Shown: one piece after another, positions 30,934-40,342 of the stretch
Position numbering within the stretch: the first letter of the stretch is position 1
Layout: every line of letters begins with the position of its first letter
Source of the DNA: Diphasiastrum complanatum
Lineage: Eukaryota; Streptophyta; Lycopodiopsida; Lycopodiales; Lycopodiaceae
Assembly (NCBI GenBank): GCA_029204225.1
Contig: MU835282.1
Span: 1-40,342, forward strand
DNA: 40,342 bases
Direction: 5' to 3'
Made by a program: the position numbers and the translations under genes
The notes under the pieces: model-generated
Seen by the model: only the letters and a program-made list of their open reading frames with translations
Told to the model about the DNA's origin: nothing
Databases searched by the model: none

Positions 30934-33002
30934 AAACTAGAGGAGTTTTGGGATTATTGAGCTGTGAGATATTCATTGATATGGGAAGTAATGGTAAAGA
31001 TTAAATTAAGATTCACTGATTGTTACCAAGTACCATTTTGATATGGATTGGATCAGTGGAATAAAGTTTTAATCTTAACTCTATGTCCAAAGATGTCTGT
31101 ATGAGTTAGCCTAATCTTGGTTTGTACGCTAAGATTTGTTGTAGGCTGATTGGTAGAAGAAATTTTGTTAATAAGAGTTAGATGGTTGGAAAACTTGTGA
31201 TGTGGGGTTATTCACTTCAAAGATTTCCCAGATATGTTATTTACTCATGAGAAATAGAGTTCTTTTGTAGCTGAGTTGCAAGATTCTCAGTGAATTATGT
31301 GAGTAACATATGCAGATTGTGGATATCTGTCAGTTTATAGCCTATGTTTATGTATAGGAACATAGTTGGATAAGTTACTTATGTACATCTTAATCTTGTG
31401 GATCTACTATGTGTTTCCTATGTACTGAGTTTATATCGTATACTTAAACTAGTCAGAGTGCATAGACATATGAACAAGTAATGTGTGGAACAGTTACTTG
31501 TAGGTTAATGTCTCTTTCTGTGGAAAGGATAATTCATTAACTTATTTAGAGTTTGGAAGAAGATCTAAATGTGGTGTTATACATGTATAATTGAGATCTG
31601 CGCCTAGACATTTAAGATTTCTAAATCATTTACAATTGACTTGAGTAATTGGATTACTCCTGATTAGAAGTTAATTGGATAAATAAGTAGTGTGAAGAGA
31701 ATTCACCGGGAACCGTTTATTTTGATCTATATTGCTTATAAGTCACATGATTAGTGAGTCATTTGGATTCATTTATGAGAACTGTGCTCAGAATATAGAA
31801 GATTCTTGATATAGAATATTTCTTGAAGTAGAAATATCCTAAGTTATTGACTATATCCCAGTGAGCTCATATACATACATTGGATGACAGAGTCTAACTA
31901 ATGTCAAGGATAACCACTGAATTCAGTTGGAATTCAGCAGAACTTTATAATCTCTAGATGTGGTTCTAGGTGATTGTGTTATTATTTGTTAAAGACAAAT
32001 GTTATAATGGTCTTTAATCACTTGGTTGATTGTAGAATTTGGAACTCATAATCTGGTTAAGAATTGAGATGGAAGAATATTCTTAGAATCCAGTGCAGAA
32101 TGTTTCTTATATTTCCTGAGTGGTATGTTGTGCATATACTCCAGTATCTCTAAATGATTAAGTATGGGTTTAGAATCCGATAGATTATGATTGACGAATC
32201 ACAAGATTCTAAATGTTTATGATTGACGGATCATAAATTGATACTTAAAGGTCATTAGATGATTATATGGGAAATATGATGATTCTTAATATGATGAGTA
32301 ATTCTTGATCAATTGGTGGAGTTAAAATTTAGATTTGTTATTTTAACTCTAAATTTGTGTACAAACTTGAGATTGTTTGGATCTCATAGGCATTTTCATT
32401 AAGTAATTGTTTACTTATGAGAAATTTGTTTACCTTTACAGATTGTAGTCAAGGAATGCTTGTATCTGTTTTTCAACCTAAAATCTCCGATTAATTAGTA
32501 GTTAAGTCTATCAACATTGAATGGTTGCTATTTTCTAGTATATGATGCTAGGGATAGAGCACTTATCTCAAGAGAGTATTTTGGGGTACTCAGGACTGAG
32601 TTGAAGTCATTTTTATCTTGATGGATCTCCTAAGAGATTTTGGTGGGATGAGTTTTGTACCAAGAAGCATTTATGACAGGTCTACAAGTAATTTGTGGAT
32701 AGTCTTGGACTATAATTGTTTTGGATCTTTAACTTTTGAGCATTGATTTCCAGTGTAAGGTGAGGACTCACCCAATGATTCATGTAAATTGAGGTACATG
32801 AAAGTGATGTTATTAAATTGGAGAGAATCAAACCCAATAGGGAAATTTATCTTTTAGTGTACTTCTAAAAGGTCAATGTAGTATTTCAATGTAGAGATAG
32901 ATAATTTGATAATTATCCCATCTCTAAATACTTATTTGATATTGAAGTCAGACTAAAGATTGATTTTCAGGGTAATTGTGAAAGTTAAATGATTGATTTG
33001 TT
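30934..33002 (+). other. AT-rich decayed interior of the plus-strand element
   Basis: No intact domain. Around 32750-32800 the frame 'THPMIHVN' resembles the integrase C-terminal motif AHPVFHVSRLK, which recurs at 33030, hinting at a local duplication. 'tgattgacg-atca' words repeat near 32188 and 32220. Confidence 0.4.
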
Positions 33003-33260
33003 AGCTTTTGAACTTAATCTTCAGGTATGGTCGACTGCTCATCCGGTGTATCATGTAAATTTAGTTTGTATGATGATGACAGTTTGATGTATTGAAGGTT
33101 TTGCCCATATGAAAGATTTATCGCTCAATGTACCTTTGGACCCTGAATGAGTACTCAAGATCAGAGATAAACAATTGAGAAATTGTTCTATCTCTGTGTG
33201 CTTGCTTAGGTTGGTTGGTCAAATTGAGGATAATGATTCATGGGAAGAGTTAAAAGCATA
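33003..33260 (+). pseudogene. Integrase C-terminus and chromodomain remnant
   Basis: Plus-strand translation gives 'FELNLQ', 'TAHPVYHVN', then 'VPLDPE', a stop, 'VLKIRDKQLRN' and 'IEDNDSWEE'. These align in order with 23.4-23.7 kb of the other copy (YELDLQ, TAHPVFHVS, VPLEPEKVLKTRDKQLRN, EDGDSWVE). Several stops are present. Confidence 0.85.
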
Positions 33261-33320
33261 CAAATTGGATTTTTCCTAGTTACTCGTTCTGAGGACAGAA
33301 CTAGTTTAAGGGAGAAAGAA

Positions 33321-33808
33321 TGTTACGTCCATGTCTTGTATAAAGGAATTGGAATAATTCCTGACGTGGATAGTCGGTCACTCCAGATGTATATGGTTAT
33401 TGGTTATGCCTCATCATTCCGGGCTTGCCCTGTAAGTAATTAATAATCATATGAGCGCCCAGACCTATAATTGGACATAGGAGCACATGCATAGTGAATG
33501 ACTGCTTTAATGCAAGAATAGGAGGTCAATAGCTCAATATAGGTTGCATGGGGATCCTAGGGGAAATATTCTCTCTCTCATGAAGAGAATATGTCCATCG
33601 GAAACTCGCCCATCCTCCTATTGGAAATTCAATTTCTTGAGCTTGTCTCTCCTCCTCTCTCTTAGGTTCTTCACTATGGCTTGGGGGCTAGGTCCAGGAG
33701 GAAACTCCAGGAGGGATCTAGGTTTGGATGGGTGGTTTTGCTCCACAGGTGTCCTTTTGGTTGTTTTGCAACAAGATCTAGTCAGATCTTCGTATGGTGA
33801 TCCTTACA
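33321..33808 (+). repeat. Chromovirus 3' LTR (plus-strand copy), 488 bp
   Basis: Starts TGTTACGTCCATG after a purine tract, contains a TATA-like 'ttgtataaagg' near 33337 and ends GATCCTTACA at 33808. Shared words with 23407-22935 include 'cccagacctataattggaca' and 'gcatggggatcc'. Confidence 0.85.
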
Positions 33809-33840
33809 AGCGAGCTTTCTAATTTGCTTGTTGCTCTGTG

Positions 33841-34575
33841 TGTGCAACTTCTCTATAGCGGATATGATAGTATCGGCGCTATTGGATGTAGAGGCGGAAG
33901 CATCATCGTTAGCTTGTCCTTATGTTTGGCTCTTCGTTCTTTTCTACGACTTCGTTCCTGGTCAGAGTAATCAAAGTCCGAACTAGAGCTCTCACTATCG
34001 TTGACTCTCTTGATGGCATCGACGCAAGCTGCTTGAAAAGACACGTATTTGTCTCTTCGCTTCATTTGCTGCTTGATTCCCTTGAGTAATCCTATCAAGG
34101 TCACATCCACCTTACAATCTCTTGATCTGTTCAATATAATCGCGCAGGGATTCGTTTTTCTTATCCATACGAATTCGTCCAAGTTGCAAGAATGGATCAA
34201 AAAGGAAGCGAGTGGTTTTGAATCGTGTGATGAACTCAATCTGTATGATGTTCCAATCATCTCGTTCATTCTGTTCGAGATTGAAGTACCAATCTTTTGC
34301 GGTGTCGGTTAAGCATAGATTGAAATATCTTAACAACTCTTGGGGGGTGTCGTCTCCATAGGCTCTACATGCTTGGGTGTAGATTTGTAGGAATCGTCGC
34401 AGATCTCCCTTGCCATCAAACCTCGGAAGGTCAATCTTGGCAAATTTCCGGACTGCGTGGCCTAGGATTGTCCATCGGGGGTGGATCTACATCAACGGGT
34501 TCGGGTAATATTTCGATCGGTACGTTGACGAATTCCTCTAGTTCAAGAAGATCCAAGGTGGACGGGTTTGCATTC
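33841..34575 (-). pseudogene. Retrotransposon gag fragment (separate element)
   Basis: On the minus strand a proline- and acid-rich lead (EILPEPVDVDPPPMDNPRPR) changes frame into 'IDLPRFDGKGDLRRFLQIYT'. It continues 'LLRYFNLCLTDTAKDWYFNL', 'FITRFKTTRFLFDPFLQL' and 'NESLRDYIEQI', with 'SSSDFDYSDQERSRRKERRA' following after another shift. This is the retrotrans_gag fold pattern (L.L.D.A..WY, F...F, L..Y). It differs from the chromovirus gag at 27 kb, so it is another family. No pol is attached. Confidence 0.75.
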
Positions 34576-35854
34576 TACAGGTCTCACTAAAATGTGGGCT
34601 GTCAGTGGACAAGCAAGCACTTTGAATCTTCTTGCACATGACTACAGCCTCTTCTTACTTAGCCTCCATACATGTGCATTCATTAACATTTGTTGTTCAA
34701 GCAAAACCCCTCCTTTCCTGCAACGCATTTCAGAGCACGGATTGAAACATGGCTACCATAATCCAATCCAATGGCTTCAATACCATATTACAAGTAAGGT
34801 AATTACAACAACTAGAGTCTTCAACACATTTAATCGTAGATCATCTAATCTATTCATAAGGTATTATGTTCAGATTATAGGAGAACAATGACACCATAGC
34901 CATAGCTATTGTTGTTACCATCTCCAGTCTCATAAAACAATGATAGAGGCGATGAATACAAGACTGATTATAGGGGGCTGGTTGCACCCTTTAGGTTTCG
35001 ACAACCGTTTAGGCATGTCTACCATTATAATACAAGTACTTACTACTCGTTGAACAACTATTGTATATAGTCCATAGTCATAAGTGTTATATATGAAAAT
35101 GAAAGTATCATTTAGAGCTACATGATTGGAATATAAACTCGACATTTATTATTTCAATATAAAGAGACAAGAAGGTAAGCTCTTCCTCAAGAGCTCTCTT
35201 GATTCAAAAAGACATGAAAGGTTCTCTCTCTTTTAAAAGCTAGAGGAAATAGGTGTTAAGGAGGAGAACATGAGATAAAAATAGAACCACATTTAGAGTA
35301 AAAAAAAAAAGATCTCCTCATTGAAAACAAAAGATAATTGGAGGTTTTTGTTGGAGATCTGCTTGAGCTATAGACAGCCCGTGATTTCGTTAGTCTTCTT
35401 TGTTGGAGAATGATTGTGAATGATTATTTTGCCGTTTTTATGAATGCTACTTGCTATCTTTCATGCTGAATCTGTAGATGCATTCTTAACTAGCATACAC
35501 CTGATTGTTTCTCTTGTGCCAAAAAAATTCAATGATTTCTTGTAAAAACTTCGCTTCTACAATTGCCTTTTTGTGATGGTATCAAATATTTCAATATACT
35601 TCTGTAATAGTTGGATGCGGTCTGACCTATGATTGCAGCCCCTTCAGTGAAAGATTCAGATATGCCTCTTAATAAGCTTGTAACAATTACAAATTATTTC
35701 AGGCAGTCATTTTGACTACCAGTTTAAGGGGAACAAAACTGCATTAATGCTAAGCAATTATGAATAACCACCCTATGCAGCTGCTTGCCAGGGGATCTCG
35801 TAAAGAAAATGCTTTTAATGCTTGACATACCATCCGTTTCTAAATGTTCCTTTA
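34576..35854. other. Spacer and 3' flank of the tRNA-binding gene
   Basis: No recognisable gene. The right-hand end should hold the 3' UTR of the minus-strand gene ending at 35855. Confidence 0.5.
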
Positions 35855-38800
35855 CTATCTGATCGATCCTTCCCTGATTGATGAAACTGTACAGACTCCT
35901 GCAGATGTTGTAAAGGGTGCACTTTTGTACACAGCAACAAGCGCCTCAGTTGTATGCAGATCTGGTTGGACAGTTTCCCAGACTTTTTTCTTAGGATTCA
36001 ACAAATCATCCGGTTCACCTTCAAATCCTGGAAATTTCACCCTTTCTCCAACAGCAGCATCCTGAGGAGGAGTCACAAGTTCCACCTACAGTAGAAGTTT
36101 CAGGGAAAACACCTTGCAATTAGACCCAATTTAATTGCTGAAAACATAATCAGCGTGATTCAAGGTACATATGCTGGAAATTTTAGTGTTCAATAATCAT
36201 TATATTCTGACGTGCTGGTACTGGTAAACATACAAATAGAAAATATCAACTGACAGGAATGTAATCCAGTAAATAGTTGATATGGCAACAACGATATTTC
36301 TTGAAAAACAAAGATGTCATTCAGAGATGTCAGACATTACTAGGAAATTCCATGATTCAGCATGTGAACAACAATCATCTATAGATATATTCCAAGCACC
36401 TCAAGGCACCATCATGATACACTGGACAACTAGGCTAATTTGCAACACTAGAGAGTTGTAAACATCTAGCTCCTTCGCACAAGCTATTGTAGATTTCAAG
36501 AGACTTCAAATACATGCACTCAAACAACTGCAGCAGCAGATTTGAGCTATTTAAAACCTAGCAAAATAGACTGAGTTACAAATCCCAGCAACAGTTGCTG
36601 AATGCACGTGAGTTACTCAGCTTACAGTGTTTATCAAGACCTTTTCCTTCCTGGAGTGTTCATACCATTACAAAGCTATAACCTAGACCATAGTTGCCCG
36701 TTCCGGAACAAAATGCGTTCCAGAACTTGACCAGATTTTTTTGTAAAAAAAAAACGTATTTTTTAACAAAGGAAAAAAGTAATGGAAGAATATCGCTCTT
36801 CCTGCCATCAAATCCGCCATTCTCTAACTCACTCACAACTGATTGAATCTGCTGTTTGAATTAACTTTCATTTGCTTGCTTATGAACAGCATTATGCATG
36901 TCCTGAACAAACCTAGTGATCCTTCATTTGATATGTTTATTCCGTGCTTTGGTGCTGCACGCTGCAAAGAGAAATCAATATTTTTGGAAGAATTTTTACA
37001 AGTGATATGCTTATTCTGAACTTTGGTGCTGTGCGCTGTAAAGAGAAATCAATATTTTTGGATGCAATGTGCACACGCATCTAGTTTTACATGTGATGTG
37101 CACATGCTTCTAGTTTTATATTGCGCATGAGAAGTGTTTGTGTGCTGACCTTCCAGTTAAGCTACTATGAATAGTTATGGCCCATCCCTGTAATGGACTT
37201 GATTTTCCAAGGGTAGCCGCAGCTGTAATAGACGTTCGGATCAAAGAGAGAAAATACAAGAGAGAAGATTCAAATAGCTGAATGAACAAATAACCAATAG
37301 CTGATGGTACAATGAATGAAATCCCAACGGGGAATGGCTATGTATACCTATACAATCACTCTTTAATCTATGGATACTTTGTCACCCACCACCAAGAGTC
37401 GTGGGAACTTGGAAGGCCAAATGTCATATGAAACTGAGGGGCTCTGAAGGATACAAAAAGTGTGAAGGACTAAGGCCCCGTGTAGGAAATCGCAACACCT
37501 CTTAGGCCCAATGTTGTTCCAAGTTGTAGAAAGAAGAAAAAGGAACTCCCTTAAAATAAGGAAGAGGCCTCCAAATGACAAAACTGGCAATAATAGTAAT
37601 TTAGCCTTGCACATTGCCATACACCATGTTAAATAGTACAGCATTCTATCAAATACTATGGTTAGGGCATAGATCGGTATGACAGGAGGCTGAATGTACT
37701 GCAACAAATCATCGACGTCTTACAAAAGATCATAAAAACATAGATGCGAAAATGTAGATGCTGAAATATGTGCACATTAAACTTGTGGCAAGCAAGGAAC
37801 TTTTGGAAGCCAAAGTGACCAACCACATTAGAGGAATCCACATCTGTCAAAAGTTGGGCTCATGTAGGAAGGACCAAAAATATAGAGACTCCAGTGCAGC
37901 ACAATGGTATGGAGACCATCAGTAGGAGCATAACCCTGATGAGGAATAGTGGATTGGAGTAGCAAATGCAACAATTCAAAGTTTTGGTCAAACCTCTACT
38001 GAAAGATTCTTTTCAAATTGCTGCATATTCACATTCCTTGTTCCACAAGCTCATAAAACTTTCAAGTTCGTCAGTCAGAGCTTTTTATCAAAAGATTTTG
38101 CAAGTGAAACTCTAGTCAAAGTAAGGAAATGCTATATTAATGACAAAAACGATTCTATGCACAAAATGTGTGGATCTTTACATTCTCTGCTGCCCCACAA
38201 GTTTATTGCTTTACAGCTTTCAATCGTACATCTGTAGGTCAAGTTATTCCACTTTGAAGTTTCCTCCTAAAAGAGGGGGGTTCAACCGAGAGTTTCTATT
38301 GTGATATTGGAGTAGATCTCATATCTAACAACAGTTGGATCTTTTCTTAGATCCAGGACATCCCTATTTTGTTCATGGGACATGTTAAGATTCAGCTATT
38401 CCACTTGCTCAAGGGTCTGGAGGTACTGTTTTCTTTGTTCTTTAAATATCCAGTTAAATCCATTTGGCCCTGTGGGACAGATCTCAAGACTTCTAGTTAT
38501 TTTTGTATTGACAAAAGGAGGAAAAAAAATAGGGACAAGAATACGATACCAATTGTCCATGGATAATTCTCTAAGAGGCCTACCAATCTGGCCTCATTTG
38601 GTATATGAATATTTTTCCAGGGGATTTTCCTCATCCACCTTCAAACCCTATTTCTAAGATCCAAGCAAAGACAAAGCAAATAGATTGTGGTTTCTCCTTT
38701 CCTGTACAGGTCTCCAGACTACTTCATAGCTGGTTTTCAACTTTGAGCACTGTTTGTATCATGTTGTACACTAGGTTTTTGAGACATTTACAAAAGATAT

Positions 38801-40194
38801 GTTAGATGAACTCGTAGGTAGTTCTTTGGAAGGAGCGAATAATGAGACTTTGAGTGTTATGGAGCAATTAGACCAGCTTGCAGTTTTTATTTCAGTCAAG
38901 TTTGCAATGTGCCTAGGCACACTTCTATTGAAGGACATTAGACATGTAGAGTCCAGCAAGCTGTGAGTCATAATGACAGTCGATGTAGCTTAGTTCCACT
39001 AGAATGTAAAATAGTACTTAATCAAGCAATACGGTCCTGCTGTTCCAGCCCTCAACTTCAAGAATACTTAAATGTATGTGGTGCCCAATGTAAAAAACGA
39101 TTCATAGGAGATACCACAAGGAAGAGATTATGACCTAGCATTTCCAGTCCCAATTTCATCAGGGGTAACCATATAAGAAGATCTGGCTCTAGTATCATAG
39201 CATGATTCTATCAGAATGAGTTTTCAAAGCCACAGAATGACAAAGCTCCTCTAAATTCCTGCATCATTTTGTCACTGAAGAGCAATTCCTTACTTCGCCC
39301 ATGTAAAATCATCATATTCATCTAAAAGAAATGTTTGTTCATCAAAACTTCATAGATTAAGACCTATTCAGAATCCACACCTACAAGCTGACTACTGACT
39401 TACAATCGTATGATCATTGTTAGATGCAGCCAAAACCATTGCTTGCGACTTGATTCCACGCATGGTTGCCGGTTTCAAGTTGCATAAAACACATACTTTT
39501 TTATTCTGTTCAATGCCAGGAAGACATTAAGTTTAGCCACCATAAAAAAACCCTTCCTTCATAATGTTCAGTAGCATGGACTGATCAAAATAAGTTATAT
39601 TGGAAACTTTCTGCTGAAAGCACCACCAGCACTTTGTGACTTCTACAGGTCTGGTGGTATAATTAAATAAAAAATAGAAACAGAGAACCAACTTAACAGA
39701 AATATGAACAATTTAAGTACAACATAAAGCATACACACATCTATGTTAAGACAATGACGCAAAGCAGAAATAGAAGAACCAACAGCAAATATGCATGTTT
39801 CAAGCCACTATAAATATGTTTCTGATAGTAAGAACAGTATACAAACTGGAGTTCACCTGCAACTTTTCTAAAGGGATAAATTTCACAAGGCCACTGACTA
39901 CAGTTCTCGGGGCCGCCTCGCCAATATCAATTTCCTCAACATAAAGAGAATCTGCATCAGGATGTTTCTTGACTTGCGTTATCAATCCTACCCGTATATC
40001 AAGCCTTGCAACAGTGACTGCAGCATCATTGGTGCTGTCAAACTTTCCCTCTTGTGGAGCACCACCTTTTCTTTTTCCATCACTGTTTATTGACTTGCAT
40101 GTTCCACTACCCTTAGTTACAGTAGTTTGAAGTTCTGACGTGGGTTCAAACCTTTTTCCTGGCGCATCATTTGCTGCCGTGACTGAACTTGATA
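35855..40194 (-). CDS. EMAP II-type tRNA-binding C-terminus, probably methionyl-tRNA synthetase (5' part outside the window)
   Basis: Three terminal exons: 40194-39857, 39505-39404 and 36085-35855 (stop TAG). Introns of 351 and 3318 bp are GT-AG, and a further acceptor (TCTCAG at 40195) shows the gene continues rightwards. The 222 visible residues start with a Ser/Thr/Lys-rich linker, then the OB-fold tRNA-binding domain: '[20 protein letters not shown]', '[20 protein letters not shown]', '[20 protein letters not shown]', '[12 protein letters not shown]', '[19 protein letters not shown]' and 'PFTTSAGVC'. This module binds tRNA non-specifically and is fused to the C-terminus of plant cytosolic MetRS; a stand-alone Arc1p/AIMP1-like protein has the same domain. 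The ending closely resembles plant MetRS, so I favour that, but the catalytic part is off the window. Confidence 0.88.
36086..39403 (-). other. 3318-bp last intron of the tRNA-binding gene
   Basis: Donor GTAAGT at 39403, acceptor CTGTAG at 36086. No intact element or gene seen inside; only a tandem duplication at 36930-37062 and scattered A or T runs (for example near 36744). Confidence 0.85.
36930..37062. repeat. About 74-bp tandem duplication in the large intron
   Basis: 36930-37003 and 37004-37062 share 'gatatg', 'ctttggtgctg' and 'aaagagaaatcaatattttt' in order with a few substitutions. Confidence 0.8.
39506..39856 (-). other. 351-bp intron of the tRNA-binding gene
   Basis: Donor GTGAAC at 39856 and acceptor AACAG ending at 39506. 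Nothing else seen. Confidence 0.85.
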
Positions 40195-40342
40195 CTGAGA
40201 GCAAAAATTCATTGGCAAAAACTCAGAATCGAATGAACTATGAATCTATAATTCGTCACAAGATAAGCTACTAATGCATAAGTTGTAAAGCTTGATCAAA
40301 CTTCAACATCTGCAGTGGAAACGAAGAACATCCAAATTCCAT
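40195..40342 (-). other. Intron part at the right edge
   Basis: A pyrimidine-rich run before TCTCAG at 40195 marks an acceptor. The rest is intron, and upstream exons lie outside the window. Confidence 0.7.

Larger units (their letters stand above)
29109..33808 (+). mobile_element. Strongly decayed chromovirus, plus-strand copy
   Basis: Supported at its ends: the leader arm (29109-29440), the chromodomain remnant (33003-33260), a polypurine-like tract (taagggagaaagaa) and a 3' LTR (33321-33808), all in plus orientation and matching the minus-strand copy. Between 29.5 and 32.7 kb I recognise no gag or pol, so the interior may be heavily mutated, deleted or replaced. Confidence 0.6.

Noticed and set aside
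38369-38805. Plus-strand frames of 65-91 codons in the large intron
   Set aside because: They lie inside a well-supported intron, overlap one another in different frames and show no recognisable domain.
40195-40204. Start of the tRNA-binding gene at about 40204
   Set aside because: There is no ATG there, and a good splice acceptor (TCTCAG) at 40195 with matching phase shows this is an internal exon; the start is outside the window.

Overview
This is nuclear DNA from a land plant. The evidence is a complete three-exon tonoplast aquaporin gene with GT-AG introns, the last three exons of an aminoacyl-tRNA-synthetase-type tRNA-binding gene with a 3.3 kb intron, plant-type Ty1/copia and Ty3/gypsy (chromovirus) retrotransposons, a tRNA-derived SINE and AT-rich spacers full of microsatellites. 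The lineage cannot be fixed from sequence alone. Only two genes look intact and of ordinary cellular function, both on the minus strand.

Layout. 0-6 kb: spacer with a SINE that has a 12-bp target-site duplication, a small copia 3' fragment, a decayed unknown ORF, several degenerate tandem repeats and a truncated copia leader/gag fragment on the minus strand. 6-8.1 kb: AT-rich spacer. 8.1-10.1 kb: the aquaporin (TIP) gene, reading right to left, with a TATA box at about 10.12 kb. 11-12.3 kb: a duplicated block carrying a (CT)n tract of about 326 bp. 12.5-15.3 kb: a copia-like gag-protease unit with a long unrecognised C-terminal region and no integrase or reverse transcriptase. 16.6-19.6 kb: a decayed plus-strand copia element whose leader has three successive primer-binding-site motifs and whose integrase is missing. 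19.6-21.2 kb: two minus-strand ORFs of unknown origin, one starting like the histone H3 tail and one a three-exon gene model with a single in-frame stop.

22.5-34.6 kb: a retrotransposon cluster. A chromovirus on the minus strand (gag, protease, RT, RNase H, integrase, chromodomain, 3' LTR at 22.9-23.4 kb) faces a much more decayed copy on the plus strand (chromodomain at 33.0-33.3 kb, 3' LTR at 33.3-33.8 kb). Their 5' regions form an inverted repeat around 28.7 kb. Inside the first copy about 335 bp of RT is flipped. A fragment of another gag lies at 33.8-34.6 kb. 35.9-40.2 kb: the C-terminal exons of the tRNA-binding (EMAP II-like) protein, probably methionyl-tRNA synthetase; the gene continues beyond the right edge.

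The two cellular genes have no evident functional link. No operon, CRISPR array, rRNA or intact tRNA gene was seen. The most unusual signals are the tandem primer-binding sites in two copia copies, the gag-protease ORF with a novel C-terminus, the H3-tail-like ORF and the head-to-head chromovirus pair with its internal inversion.
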